This document shows positions 24,201-32,431 of a stretch of 64,000 bases of DNA, one piece after another; the first letter of the stretch is position 1, and the number at the start of each line of letters is the position of its first letter. This DNA is from JADYZU01 sp964540965 (GTDB lineage Bacteria > Pseudomonadota > Alphaproteobacteria > Rhodobacterales > Rhodobacteraceae), in NCBI GenBank assembly GCA_964540965.1, contig CAZIOT010000008.1, positions 1 through 64,000 of the forward strand. Direction: 5' to 3'. A model generated the notes under the pieces. The model ran no database searches. It was not told the origin of the DNA and saw only the letters and a list, made by a program, of their open reading frames with translations. The position numbers and the translations under genes are program-made.

Positions 24201-24704
24201 GAAATTGTCGAACAAAAGCTGGCGGAGATGCTGGCGCGCAATCCGGCCCGCATGGACTATCAGGTGAAGTACGAAGCGATCATTGCTGATTACAACAGGG
24301 AGAAAGACCGCACGACGATCGAGGAGACCTTCCGCAGGTTGGTCGAACTCGTCAACAGCTTGGACGAGGAGCAGAAGCGAGCGACGAAAGAAGGGCTCGG
24401 AGAGGACGAACTTGCCCTTTTTGATCTGCTTCTAAAGGATAACTTGGACAATCCGTCCCGTGATCGGGTGAAGCAAGCGAGCCGCGACCTGCTGGCCTCC
24501 ATAAAGTCCCGGTTGGCCGAGCTTGACCGGTTCTGGGAGAAAGAGCAGACCAAGGCCGATGTCGAGGTCTTCATTCTGGATGAAGTATTCGCCAGCCTGC
24601 CATCTCCGCCTTTCACGCCGGACGAAAAGAAGGCACTTGCGGCAAACGTCTATGTTCATGTTTGGCAACAAGCGGTGAGCGGTGGTTTCGCTAGAGCGGC
24701 ATGA
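21279..24704 (+). CDS. hsdR: Type I restriction endonuclease subunit HsdR
   Basis: A 1,141-residue restriction and translocation subunit starting at the ATG at 21,279 behind GAGGGA. The N-terminal nuclease domain has the PD-(D/E)XK pattern in RADLVCFVNGLPLVFIELKA. The SF2 translocase has Walker A TQGSGKSYSM, the DEAH box in VISDEAHRTQ, FTGTPLF and later IARANRVYPGKDFGLIVDY. A long insertion of glutamate and alanine rich helix (AAEVRASAEAKMAEVEASAD) lies inside the helicase part, and a helical C-terminal domain ends the protein. It cuts unmodified DNA after ATP-driven translocation with HsdM and HsdS. It is the last gene of the operon. Confidence 0.93.
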   Translation: MAVTGINSEDRLVQATFAQHLETVLGWDNVYAFNQETFGPGGTLGRTDTTEAVLTRDLRAALERLNPDLPAVAIDDALRSLTVYDVSRSTIQHNRDFYRLLRGGVPVTYRDAAGRQKSARARVVDFDNAPGNNRFLAVRELKLTGLRTPNYNRRADLVCFVNGLPLVFIELKAVYKNIRAGFDGNLRDYLDDNVIAHAFHHNAFLIVSNGDRARYGSITSAWEHFNEWKRLDEADEGSVEAERLLNGMLAHDRLLDLIENFILFDESKAGSTRKVVARNHQVLGVNLAVASVARQEAIKAEIPIGERLRHRVVELPLERKEAPKRKKGDQVPMVSEAALPSFIPEGPVDIIERAHPELGRLGVFWHTQGSGKSYSMAFFAEKVRRKVPGNFTFLLMTDRNDLDSQIYKTFVGCGVAGNQTPRAESGDDLEELLKENHQYVFSLIHKFNKDVDPKKPYSERDDIIVISDEAHRTQAGRLARNMRLALPNAAFIGFTGTPLFKQDQITKRIFGEYVSRYDFKRSEEDGATVKLVYENRGEKLGVSKTDLNDRIAAKIEEAELDPDQAALLEKLLGKDYEIITADERLEKIAADFVEHCSTRWEAGKSLFVCIDKITCARMHQMIVPRWRAKAAEVRASAEAKMAEVEASADDSQRALLQEQAQELALQATWLEETIVEIIISEAQNEVADFKKWGFNIIPHRALMKQGFEIGQGERVDVETAFKNPKHPFRVAIVCAMWLTGFDVECLSTLYIDKPMKAHTLMQAIARANRVYPGKDFGLIVDYNGMLASLRAALAQYALGDDGSGGEEIVAPIEERVQAFLEAIEATEAHLRGLGFDPATLLGSKGFVRIKGLKDAVEAVYSTDEAKRRFEILARLVFIRFKALLMEPSAWAHAERHDNLEAIYKKLTERRDTADVTELLKELHRIVNEAIRTQAPGEDQAEGLTFDLSQIDLEKLRSEFAKKVRRKSTVLQDIREIVEQKLAEMLARNPARMDYQVKYEAIIADYNREKDRTTIEETFRRLVELVNSLDEEQKRATKEGLGEDELALFDLLLKDNLDNPSRDRVKQASRDLLASIKSRLAELDRFWEKEQTKADVEVFILDEVFASLPSPPFTPDEKKALAANVYVHVWQQAVSGGFARAA

Positions 24705-24942
24705 TCGGGCCCACAGACCACCGAAGGTTCGACCACGGTCTTGCGCGAAGGGCGGCTGGCATATCGAACTGACACGAGACGACGCGCGCACGTAATGGTT
24801 TATTTACAGAGACTTGCAGCTGTTCACCGGAACGGCGGCGGTTAACAGGTCTGGAGAATATCGGCCCGAAGAGAACGCGTGCGCGCGCCTTGGGGTGTGG
24901 GCCGGTTAACAGCCCAACCCGCATAACCCCCGAAAACAACGG
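24705..24942. other. Intergenic junction between element and chromosome
   Basis: No gene is visible. The junction between the mobile element and the chromosome should lie here, because hsdR belongs to the element and the tRNA-Ser terminator beyond 24,943 belongs to the chromosome. The word GGTTAACAG occurs around 24,840 and again around 24,903, which may be chance. Confidence 0.4.
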
Positions 24943-24964
24943 AAAAATCCGGCCACAGCCGGAT
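24943..24964 (-). terminator. Terminator of tRNA-Ser
   Basis: On the minus strand the sequence ATCCGGC, a four-base loop and GCCGGAT are followed by TTTTCC. The hairpin lies 27 bases past the tRNA 3' end and shows that the region directly downstream of this tRNA is intact. Confidence 0.7.
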
Positions 24965-24990
24965 CGGGAGAACGCTTTCGCGAGGGCAAG

Positions 24991-25078
24991 TGGCGGAGGA
25001 GGTGGGATTCGAACCCACGGGGGGTTGCCCCCCGGCGGTTTTCAAGACCGCTGCCATAGACCACTCGGCCACTCCTCC
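24991..25078 (-). tRNA. tRNA-Ser (anticodon UGA)
   Basis: On the minus strand the seven-base acceptor stem GGAGGAG pairs with CTCCTCC. The anticodon loop reads CTTGAAA with anticodon TGA, a long variable arm (about 20 bases with a GGGGG/CCCCC stem) marks a class II tRNA, the T loop is GGTTCGAATCC, and the CCA end is encoded. It reads serine UCA codons. Confidence 0.95.
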
Positions 25079-25891
25079 CCCGCCGGGCTGTGCCCGGATG
25101 GTGCTGGCGAGCCTTAGGCTGACGTCGTCGCGGCATCAAGATCCGGCGCGCAGAAACGGGAAGGACCGCTTTCTCGCGACCACGGCTATCGCCGACAGCC
25201 GCGGCGCAGGGTGGGATGCTGAGCCTGAGCCAATGCACCCCTAGCCGGTGGCCGCACCCGCAGGACGATGGGAGAGGGCGCACGGATGATGCCCGACATA
25301 TGGACAAATGCCGGGCTGTTCAGGTCAACACCTCGCGACCCTTCGGGGCCAGCCTTTGGGGGAACTCGTCAGATTGCTCCCGCTCGCGGCCATGCGGCAG
25401 CGCGCGGGACGAATACGCGAACGGGCCGGCGCCTGCCCTCAAGACACGCCTTTGCAGCAGCCCGATGGCGCCGGCACCCGATCCCGCCCCCGCCTCCGAC
25501 ACGTCCCCCCGTAACCGCCCGGCGTTCACAGTCGATGGTTCCGCGCAATTCCACCGGCATCGGACGCGCGCCCTGCCAATCGTTCCGTTGCACCCGTTGG
25601 TGATGCCCTCCCGATCCCATCCCCGACGCATCGGCGCCAAAGCCGCCCCCGTCACCGCCATCTGGTCAATCCCTCCCCCTGCCGGAAAATTGCCGACCGC
25701 GCCGGGGCGGGCTTTCAAAACCCGCCGTCGCGGGCTATCGTCGGCGCGCGCGGCCGGCTTGCTGGGGTGCGGCGTCTGTCGGCATGGCCAGGCCCTGTCC
25801 GGCGCCCCCTTCGGAACAGGCGGCCGGCGGGCACAAACAGGGCCGGTCAACGGCCAGCGGGCCATGTGCCCGCCACGAGAAGGGGCAGAGC
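25079..25891. other. About 800 bases without a recognised gene
   Basis: Several GC-rich open frames cross this stretch on both strands, but none has a ribosome binding site, a recognisable fold or a consistent codon bias. A GCGGG/CCCGC hairpin lies near 25,707-25,730. The promoter of the downstream SPOR lipoprotein gene must be in the last part. I see nothing else. Confidence 0.4.
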
Positions 25892-26764
25892 ATGGAATCC
25901 ACCACCCTGGACGGACACGGGCGCGGCGCGGTGCTGGCGCTGGCCGCCGGCGCGATGTTGTTGTTGTCGGCCTGTGACAGCCTGCCGTTCGGCCGCGGCG
26001 CCGGCAGCGGCGACGCCCCTGCCGCCGCCACGCAATCGGTCGAGCTGGTCGAACGCGATGTCGAGGCGCCCGAAGTCTTTCAGGTGACCGAGGACGGGCT
26101 GTGGGACGGCCGCCCCTCGCTGGGCGGCGTCTGGGTCGCCCATCCCGACGTGGGCGAGCCCGAGCGGGTCATCATCCGCAACCAGGCCAACGGCCAGTTC
26201 GTCGTCGGCGCCCTGTTCCGCCGCGAACGCGACAATCCCGGCCCGGCGCTGCAGGTCTCGTCCGACGCGGCCGAGGCGCTGGGGATGCTGGCCGGCGCCC
26301 CGGCCGAACTGAACGTCACCGCGCTGCGGCGCGAGGAGGCATCGGAACCCGTGATCCCCGATGCCGGTGTCGACCCCACGGTCGATCCGGTGACGGGCGA
26401 GGCGGTGGCCGCCCCCGCAACCGATCCCGCGGCCCTGGCCGGCACGGGCGAGATCACGGCGCAGCCGCTTGACGCCCCCGCTGCCCCGGTGGCCGTAGCC
26501 GCCACCCCTGCCCCGGCCGATACCTCGTCGCTTGAACGTCCCTTCATCCAGCTTGGCATCTTCTCGATCGAGGCGAATGCCAACGGCCTTGTCCAGGACA
26601 TGGATGCCAGGGGCCTGCCGGCGCGCATGGTCGAATCCAGCACCCAGGGCCAGACCATCTGGCGCGTGCTGGTCGGCCCCGCCCAGACCGAGGGCGAGCG
26701 CGCCGCCTGGCTTGACCAGGTCAAGGCCGAGGGCTTTGCCGACGCCTATTTCGTGCGCAACTGA
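25892..26764 (+). CDS. SPOR-domain lipoprotein
   Basis: A 290-residue envelope protein starting at the ATG at 25,892 behind AAGGGG. A signal peptide of lipoprotein type ends in the lipobox LSAC with the lipidated cysteine C28. An alanine, proline and aspartate rich linker leads to a C-terminal SPOR domain (residues about 210-290: PFIQLGIFSIEANANGLVQD to FADAYFVRN). SPOR domains bind denuded septal peptidoglycan. It is followed 45 bases later by a D-Ala-D-Ala carboxypeptidase gene, an arrangement common in Rhodobacteraceae that links both to cell-wall remodelling. Confidence 0.85.
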   Translation: MESTTLDGHGRGAVLALAAGAMLLLSACDSLPFGRGAGSGDAPAAATQSVELVERDVEAPEVFQVTEDGLWDGRPSLGGVWVAHPDVGEPERVIIRNQANGQFVVGALFRRERDNPGPALQVSSDAAEALGMLAGAPAELNVTALRREEASEPVIPDAGVDPTVDPVTGEAVAAPATDPAALAGTGEITAQPLDAPAAPVAVAATPAPADTSSLERPFIQLGIFSIEANANGLVQDMDARGLPARMVESSTQGQTIWRVLVGPAQTEGERAAWLDQVKAEGFADAYFVRN

Positions 26765-26809
26765 CGGTGGGGCGCCCGCCCCCGCTGAAGCGAAGGAGAC
26801 TTCCCGCCG

Positions 26810-28000
26810 ATGATCCGCATCCTTTGCGCCATCGCCGCCCTGATGCTTGCCGCGCTGCCCGCGGCGGCGCAGGATTTCGAAACCCGTGCCACCGCCGCCT
26901 GGGTCTATGACCAGAGCACCGGCACCGTCCTCCTGGCCAAGAATGCCGACGAACCCCTGCCGCCGGCCTCGATGTCGAAACTGATGACCATCTACATGGC
27001 CTTCGAGGCGATCGCCGATGGCCGGCTGTCGGTCGACGACGAACTGACCGTCTCGCAACATGCGATGGATTACGACGGATCGTCGATGTTCCTTGCCGCC
27101 GGCGAACGGGTGCGGGTCGAGGATCTGCTGCGCGGCGTCATAGTCCTGTCCGGCAACGACGCCTCGGTGGTCCTGGCCGAGGCGCTGTCACCCGATGGCA
27201 CCGAGGCCGGCTTTGCCCGGATGATGAACGAACGCGCCCGGCAGCTGGGCATGATGAATTCCACCTTCGTCAATTCCAACGGCTGGCCCGCGGTCGGCCA
27301 TCGCATGTCGATGCACGACCTCGGCATCCTCGCCGACCGGCTGATCCGCGACTTCCCGACCTTCTACCCGCTGTTTTCCGAGGAAGTGTTCGAATTCGAT
27401 GGCCGCGTGCCGGCCAATACCCAGAACCGCAACCCGATCCTCGGGCTTGGTCTTGGCGCCGACGGGCTCAAGACCGGGCACACTTCCGAGGCGGGCTATG
27501 GCCTTGTCGGTTCGGCGAAACAGGGCGACCGCCGCATCATCTTTGTCATCACCGGCCTGCCCGACGCCGCCGCGCGCGAGGAGGAGGCGACCCGCATCCT
27601 CAACTGGGCCTTCCGCCAGTTCGCCCTGCGCGATGTCGGCGAGGCCGGCGACCGCTTTGCCGAGGCCGAGGTCTGGATGGGCGACGTGCCCTCGGTCGGA
27701 CTGGTGCTGGGCGAGGATCTGTCGCTGCTGGTTCCGGCGGTCTCGGGCAGCGAGGTGACGGCCGAAGTCGTCTATCGCGGCCCGGTCGAGGCGCCGGTGG
27801 CGGCGGGCACCGAACTGGGCACGCTGGTCATCCGCCGCGAGGGCCTGCCCGAGGTCGAGGTGCCGCTCCTGGCCGAGGCCGGGGTGCCGCGCGGCGGCTT
27901 CACCGTTCGGGTATATGCGGCGGCGCGGGTGCTGATGTCGATGCTGGGGCTGGGCGATGCCGCCGCGCCGGCGGCGGAACCGGCACCGGACGGCGCATGA
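26810..28000 (+). CDS. D-alanyl-D-alanine carboxypeptidase (penicillin-binding protein 5/6 type)
   Basis: A 396-residue periplasmic serine peptidase. A signal peptide (residues 1-20, ending AAAQD) is followed by the three active-site motifs: SMSK with S54 and K57, SGN in IVLSGNDAS, and KTG in LKTGHTSEAG. A C-terminal beta domain of about 100 residues and a hydrophobic, weakly amphipathic end (VRVYAAARVLMSMLGLGDA) should anchor it to the membrane. It trims the terminal D-alanine of peptidoglycan peptides. The stop overlaps the tmk start by four bases. Confidence 0.92.
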   Translation: MIRILCAIAALMLAALPAAAQDFETRATAAWVYDQSTGTVLLAKNADEPLPPASMSKLMTIYMAFEAIADGRLSVDDELTVSQHAMDYDGSSMFLAAGERVRVEDLLRGVIVLSGNDASVVLAEALSPDGTEAGFARMMNERARQLGMMNSTFVNSNGWPAVGHRMSMHDLGILADRLIRDFPTFYPLFSEEVFEFDGRVPANTQNRNPILGLGLGADGLKTGHTSEAGYGLVGSAKQGDRRIIFVITGLPDAAAREEEATRILNWAFRQFALRDVGEAGDRFAEAEVWMGDVPSVGLVLGEDLSLLVPAVSGSEVTAEVVYRGPVEAPVAAGTELGTLVIRREGLPEVEVPLLAEAGVPRGGFTVRVYAAARVLMSMLGLGDAAAPAAEPAPDGA

Positions 28001-28632
28001 CCCCCGTTCCCGCGGGCCCGCTGTTCATCACCTTCGAGGGGATCGACGGGTCGGGCAAATCCACGCAGGCCCGGCTTCTGGCGCAGCATCTGCGCGATCT
28101 GGGCGCCGATCCGGTCCTGACCCGCGAACCCGGCGGATCGCCGGGCGCCGAGGAAATCCGCGCCCTTGTCCTGACCGGCGATCCCGGCCGCTGGTCGCCG
28201 GAAACCGAAATCCTGCTGTTCACCGCCGCCCGCCGCGACCATCTGGAAAAGACCATCCGCCCGGCGCTGTCCGCCGGTCGCATCGTCATATGCGACCGGT
28301 TCGCCGATTCCACCCGGCTGTATCAGGGCGCCACCCGCGGCGACCTGCGGGGCATGGTCGACCGACTGCACGCGATGATGATCGGCATCGAGCCCGACCT
28401 GACTTTCGTCATCGACATGGATCCGGCGCAGGCCCTGTCGCGCGGGCTGGCCCGCACCGGCGCCGAACAAAGGTTCGAGGACATGGGCCTGCCGATGCAG
28501 GAAACCCTGCGCCACGGATTCCTGAAGCTCGCCCATGACTTTCCCGAACGCTGCGTGCTGATCGACGGCAACCGCGACCCGACGGCTGTGTCGGCCGAGG
28601 TCACGGCGCAGGCCCTGGCCCGGCTGGCATGA
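27997..28632 (+). CDS. tmk: Thymidylate kinase
   Basis: A 211-residue cytosolic kinase converting dTMP to dTDP. The P-loop FEGIDGSGKST lies at residues 13-23, the DR-motif is ICDRFADSTRLYQG, and the lid region is RGLARTGAEQRFEDMG. Length and motif order match bacterial Tmk. It sits between the carboxypeptidase and holB genes with four-base overlaps on both sides, so the three are co-transcribed. Confidence 0.95.
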   Translation: MTPVPAGPLFITFEGIDGSGKSTQARLLAQHLRDLGADPVLTREPGGSPGAEEIRALVLTGDPGRWSPETEILLFTAARRDHLEKTIRPALSAGRIVICDRFADSTRLYQGATRGDLRGMVDRLHAMMIGIEPDLTFVIDMDPAQALSRGLARTGAEQRFEDMGLPMQETLRHGFLKLAHDFPERCVLIDGNRDPTAVSAEVTAQALARLA

Positions 28633-29723
28633 CCGACCTGCCCGACCCCGACCGCACCGAAGGCGCGCCGCATCCCCGCGATACCGCCACGCTTTACGGC
28701 CACGCCGCGGCCGAGGCCGAGTTCCTGTCCGCCTTCGCGCAGGACCGGCTGCATTCGGGCTGGCTTGTCACCGGGCCGAAGGGGATCGGCAAGGCGACCT
28801 TCGCCTATCGCATCGCCGCTTTCCTGCTGGGCGACCGCGCGGGCGGCATGTTCGGCCCGCCCGAAACGCTGGATGTGCCCGAGGACGACCCCGACCTGCG
28901 GCTGGTCCGCTCCGGCGCGCATCCGCGGCTTTTCGTGCTGAAACGCGGCCTGAACGACAAGGGCGACTGGAAAAGCCAGATCACCGTCGACGAGGCGCGC
29001 AAGCTGAAGGGGTTCTTCCAGCTTACCGCCGCCGATGGCGGCCGCCGCGTCGTCATCGTCGATCCGGCGGACGAACTGAACCCCAATGCCGCCAATGCCA
29101 TCCTCAAGGTGCTGGAAGAACCGCCGCCGCTGACCACGCTTTTGCTGCTGGCGCATCAGCCGGCCCGGCTGTTGCCCACGATCCGCTCGCGCTGCCGGGT
29201 GCTGCGGCTGGCCCCCCTTTCCACCGCCGACCTTGCCGCCGCGCTGTCGCAGGCCGGGGCCGCGTCCGATGACGGGCTGTCGGTGCTGGCTGCCGGATCG
29301 GTCGGCACCGCGATCCGCCTGTCGCTGGCCGGCGGCGCCGAGCTGTATGCCGAGATCACCGGCCTGCTTGCCACCCTGCCCCGCCTTGACCGCGCCGCCG
29401 CCGGCCGATTGGCCGAAAGCTGCGCCGGGCGCAGCGCCGGCGACCGCTTTGCCTTGTTCCTTGACCTTGCCGACCTGTTCCTGGCCCGTGTTGCCCGCGC
29501 CGGCATCATGGGCCCGCCCGCCAGCGAAGCCGCCAGGGGCGAGGCCGCGCTTCTTGCCCGCCTCGCGCCGGACGATCTGGCGGCGCGGCACTGGGCCACC
29601 ACCCAGCAAGAGCTGCAGGCCCGCGCCCGCCATGGTCAGGCGGTCAACCTTGACCCTGCCGGACTGATCCTCGATATGCTCCTGCGCATCGAGGAAGCGG
29701 CCCGCATCGCCGCCCCGGCCTGA
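28629..29723 (+). CDS. holB: DNA polymerase III subunit delta'
   Basis: A 364-residue clamp-loader subunit. An AAA+ core begins near residue 20, with the P-loop position reading GPKGIGKATFAYRIA, a sensor region in VVIVDPADELNPNAANAILK, and LLLLAHQPARLLPTIRSRCR, typical of delta' and DnaX proteins. The four zinc cysteines found in some clamp-loader subunits are not present. The tmk-holB-tatD order is a common bacterial arrangement and supports the call. It overlaps tmk by four bases. Confidence 0.9.
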   Translation: MTDLPDPDRTEGAPHPRDTATLYGHAAAEAEFLSAFAQDRLHSGWLVTGPKGIGKATFAYRIAAFLLGDRAGGMFGPPETLDVPEDDPDLRLVRSGAHPRLFVLKRGLNDKGDWKSQITVDEARKLKGFFQLTAADGGRRVVIVDPADELNPNAANAILKVLEEPPPLTTLLLLAHQPARLLPTIRSRCRVLRLAPLSTADLAAALSQAGAASDDGLSVLAAGSVGTAIRLSLAGGAELYAEITGLLATLPRLDRAAAGRLAESCAGRSAGDRFALFLDLADLFLARVARAGIMGPPASEAARGEAALLARLAPDDLAARHWATTQQELQARARHGQAVNLDPAGLILDMLLRIEEAARIAAPA

Positions 29724-29730
29724 GGCGCCC

Positions 29731-30540
29731 ATGTCCGAACCCCTGCCGCAGCTTGTCGACAGCCATTGCCACCTCGACTTCCCCGATTTCGAGGGCGAGG
29801 TGCCGGCACTGATCGCCCGCGCCCGCGCCGCCGGCGTGACGCGGATGGTGACGATCTGCACCCGGATGCACCGCCTGCCGCAGGTCCACGCCATCGTCGA
29901 CGCCCATCCCGAAGTGTTCTTCGCCGCCGGCCTGCATCCGATGTCGGTCGGCAAGGAACCCCCCGTCACCGCCGCCGAACTGGTGGCCTTGGCCGCGCAT
30001 CCCAAGATGGTCGGCATCGGCGAGACCGGCCTTGACTACCACTACACCCCCGACAGCGCCCCGGCGCAGCAGGCCTCGCTGCGGGTGCATATCGAGGCGG
30101 CACAGGAAACCGGCCTGCCGCTGATCATCCACGCCCGCGATGCCGACGACGACATGGCCGCGATCCTGACCGAAGGCTATCGCGAGCGGCCCTATCCTTG
30201 TGTCATGCACTGCTTTTCATCGGGCGCGGCGCTGGCCCGGACGGCGCTTGACCTTGGCTTCTACCTGTCGATGTCCGGCATCGCCGCCTTTCCGAAATCC
30301 ACCGAGTTGCGGGCGATCTTCGCGCAGGCGCCGCTTGACCGCGTGCTGGTGGAAACCGACAGCCCCTATCTTGCGCCGCCGCCCTTTCGCGGCAAGCGCA
30401 ACGAACCGGCCTATGTCGCCCATACCGCCCGCGTCGGGGCCGAGATCTATGGCCTGACCCCCGCCGCCTTTGCCGCGCAGACCAGCGCCAATTTCGACCG
30501 CCTGTTCACCAAGGCCGCGGCATTCAAGGCCGCGGCATGA
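29731..30540 (+). CDS. TatD-family metal-dependent hydrolase
   Basis: A 269-residue TIM-barrel nuclease-like protein. The metal site begins with DSHCHLDF (HxH), continues with GETGLDYHY and HARDADDDM, then MHCFSSGAALA, and ends with LVETDSPYLAP. TatD proteins are 3'-exonucleases or related deoxyribonucleases. It follows holB by seven bases and overlaps the next gene by four, within the same operon. Confidence 0.92.
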   Translation: MSEPLPQLVDSHCHLDFPDFEGEVPALIARARAAGVTRMVTICTRMHRLPQVHAIVDAHPEVFFAAGLHPMSVGKEPPVTAAELVALAAHPKMVGIGETGLDYHYTPDSAPAQQASLRVHIEAAQETGLPLIIHARDADDDMAAILTEGYRERPYPCVMHCFSSGAALARTALDLGFYLSMSGIAAFPKSTELRAIFAQAPLDRVLVETDSPYLAPPPFRGKRNEPAYVAHTARVGAEIYGLTPAAFAAQTSANFDRLFTKAAAFKAAA

Positions 30541-31331
30541 ACCATGCCATCACCCTTCTGGGCTGCGGATCCTCGGGCGGGGTGCCGCGCATCGGCGGCA
30601 TCTGGGGCGATTGCGACCCGCTGAACCCGAAAAACCGCCGCCGCCGCTGTTCCGCCCTGATCGAGCGGCAGGGGCCGGGCGGCATCACCCGGGTTCTGGT
30701 CGACACCTCGCCCGACATGAATGTGCAGCTGATCGACGCCGGCGTGTCGGCCGTCGATGCCGTGGTCTATACCCACGGCCATGCCGACCATTGCCACGGC
30801 ATCGACGACCTGCGCCAGCTGGTGCATCTGAGCGGCCGGCGCATGCAGGTCTGGGCCGATGCCGCGACATCCGAGCGGCTGATGGCCGGCTTTGCTTACG
30901 TCTTTGCCACGCCGCGCGGATCGGATTATCCGCCGATCTGCGACCTGAACCTGATCGACGGCCCGGTGACGGTGCAGGGCGCCGGCGGACCGGTGGTCCT
31001 GACCCCGACCGAGGTTGACCACGGCAGCATCCGCGCCCTTGGCCTGCGCATCGGCGGCATGATGTATCTGCCCGATGTGTCCGAAATCCCCGAAGCCGCA
31101 ATGGCGGATTTCGCCGGCCTCGATCTGTTCATCGTCGACGCGCTGCGCCGTCGGCCGCATCCCAGCCACGCCCATCTGGCCCGCGCGCTGGGCTGGATCG
31201 AGCGGTTCGCCCCCGCCCGCTCGGTCATCACCAACATGCATATCGACATGGACTATGCCACGCTCGCCGCCGAACTGCCCCCCGGCGTGATCCCCGCCCA
31301 TGACGGGCTGCGGCTGGAATTCGACGTCTGA
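30537..31331 (+). CDS. PhnP-like metallo-beta-lactamase-fold hydrolase
   Basis: A 264-residue protein with the HxHxDH motif in YTHGHADHCHGIDD, GCGSSGGVPRIGG at the start, VDHGSIRALGLRIGG and a late histidine in NMHIDMDY. It is of the PhnP/Lpp-type phosphodiesterase group of metallo-beta-lactamase proteins, which hydrolyse cyclic or small phosphodiesters. Placed directly after tatD with a four-base overlap, it belongs to the tmk-holB operon. The substrate cannot be read from the sequence. Confidence 0.85.
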   Translation: MNHAITLLGCGSSGGVPRIGGIWGDCDPLNPKNRRRRCSALIERQGPGGITRVLVDTSPDMNVQLIDAGVSAVDAVVYTHGHADHCHGIDDLRQLVHLSGRRMQVWADAATSERLMAGFAYVFATPRGSDYPPICDLNLIDGPVTVQGAGGPVVLTPTEVDHGSIRALGLRIGGMMYLPDVSEIPEAAMADFAGLDLFIVDALRRRPHPSHAHLARALGWIERFAPARSVITNMHIDMDYATLAAELPPGVIPAHDGLRLEFDV

Positions 31332-32266
31332 TGTGGATCGTCGCCACCGTCGTCCTGCCGGTGTTCCTTGTCGTCGGCGGCGGCTATCTTGCCGCCTGGC
31401 GCGGGCTGATGAAGCCCGAACATGTCGACGGGCTGATGAAATTCGCCCAAGGCATCGCGATCCCGGCGCTTCTGTTCCGCGCCATGTCGACCCTGGATCT
31501 GGCGACCGGCTTTGACCCGCGCTTTCTTGGCGCCTTCTATGGCGGCGCCACCGCCGGCTTTGTCGTCGGCATGCTGGGCGCGCGCTATCTTTTCGGGCGC
31601 GACTGGGAGGATGCGGTCGCCATCGGCTTCATCGGCCTGTTCTCGAACTCGCTGCTGCTTGGCCTTTCGATCACCGAACGCGCCTACGGGGCCGAGGCGC
31701 TGACCGCGAACTTTGCCATCATCGCGGTGCATTCGCCCTATTGCTATTTCCTTGGCATCACCACGATGGAGGTGGTCAGGGCCCGCCGCGGCGGCACCGG
31801 CGCCCGCGGGCTGGTGCCCAAGGTGCTGCGCGCCATGTTCTCGAACGCGCTGATCGTCGGGATTTCGCTGGGCTTTCTGGTCAACATCAGCGGCCTGACC
31901 CTGCCCGAGCCGGTGACGTCCGGCATCGACATGCTGGCCCGCGCCGGGATTCCCGCGGCCCTGTTCGGGCTGGGCGGCGTCCTTTTGCGCTACCGGCCCG
32001 AAGGCGACATGCGCACCATCCTGTTCATCACCGCCTGTTCCATCGTCCTGCATCCGGCGGTGACCTGGGGGCTGGCGCATCTGTTCGGCCTGTCGACCGG
32101 CGCCCTGCGGTCGGCGGTGGTGACGGCGGCGATGGCGCCGGGGGTCAACGCCTATCTCTTTGCCGACATGTATGGCCGCGCCCGCCGCGTCGCCGCCTCG
32201 GCGGTGCTGATCGGCACCGCGCTGACCATCGCCTCGGCCGCCTTCTGGATCGGTGTGCTGCCGTAG
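31331..32266 (+). CDS. AEC-family transporter
   Basis: A 311-residue integral membrane protein of about ten predicted segments in two halves (first half WIVATVVLPVFLVVGGGYLA onward, second half from LRAMFSNALIVGISLGFLVN). The conserved GLFSNSLLLGLSI and PGVNAYLFADMYG stretches fit the auxin efflux carrier family, which in bacteria exports malonate or other carboxylates. Its start touches the stop of the hydrolase gene, so it ends the operon. The substrate is unknown. Confidence 0.85.
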   Translation: MWIVATVVLPVFLVVGGGYLAAWRGLMKPEHVDGLMKFAQGIAIPALLFRAMSTLDLATGFDPRFLGAFYGGATAGFVVGMLGARYLFGRDWEDAVAIGFIGLFSNSLLLGLSITERAYGAEALTANFAIIAVHSPYCYFLGITTMEVVRARRGGTGARGLVPKVLRAMFSNALIVGISLGFLVNISGLTLPEPVTSGIDMLARAGIPAALFGLGGVLLRYRPEGDMRTILFITACSIVLHPAVTWGLAHLFGLSTGALRSAVVTAAMAPGVNAYLFADMYGRARRVAASAVLIGTALTIASAAFWIGVLP

Positions 32267-32431
32267 GACGGCAATCCGTTCCCTGACAAGGGCTTGATCG
32301 CAACCCCGCCGGCAAGGATCGGCCGGCCGCCACGGCGCATTCCGGCGATCCGCCGCCGCCCGTCCCGCCACCGGGATCCGCCCGCCGCCTGCGGTGTTGG
32401 CCTTCCGAAACCGAAACGGAAGGAGATTCCC

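Larger units (their letters stand above)
1..24704. mobile_element. Right-hand part of an integrated phage-like / integrative element
   Basis: A continuous run of non-core genes fills this interval: a phage-type replication and recombination block on the minus strand, a large serine recombinase cassette and a type I restriction-modification operon on the plus strand, with a BstA-like gene at the left. No capsid, tail, terminase or conjugation gene is visible, so it could be a prophage remnant, a phage satellite or an integrative element. The left end is outside the window. The right end must lie between the hsdR stop and the intact tRNA-Ser terminator at 24,943. I found no flanking direct repeat, which fits a serine recombinase with a very short crossover core. 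Confidence 0.7.

Noticed and set aside
24991..25078. tRNA-Ser(UGA) as the attachment site of the large element
   Set aside because: The tRNA terminator directly downstream is intact, no second copy of the tRNA 3' end occurs in the window, and the only intact recombinase is of the serine type, which seldom uses tRNA ends.
25079..25891. Several 60-250 codon frames before the SPOR lipoprotein gene
   Set aside because: Frames on both strands overlap each other, lack ribosome binding sites and give Arg/Pro/Ala-rich translations typical of non-coding GC-rich DNA.
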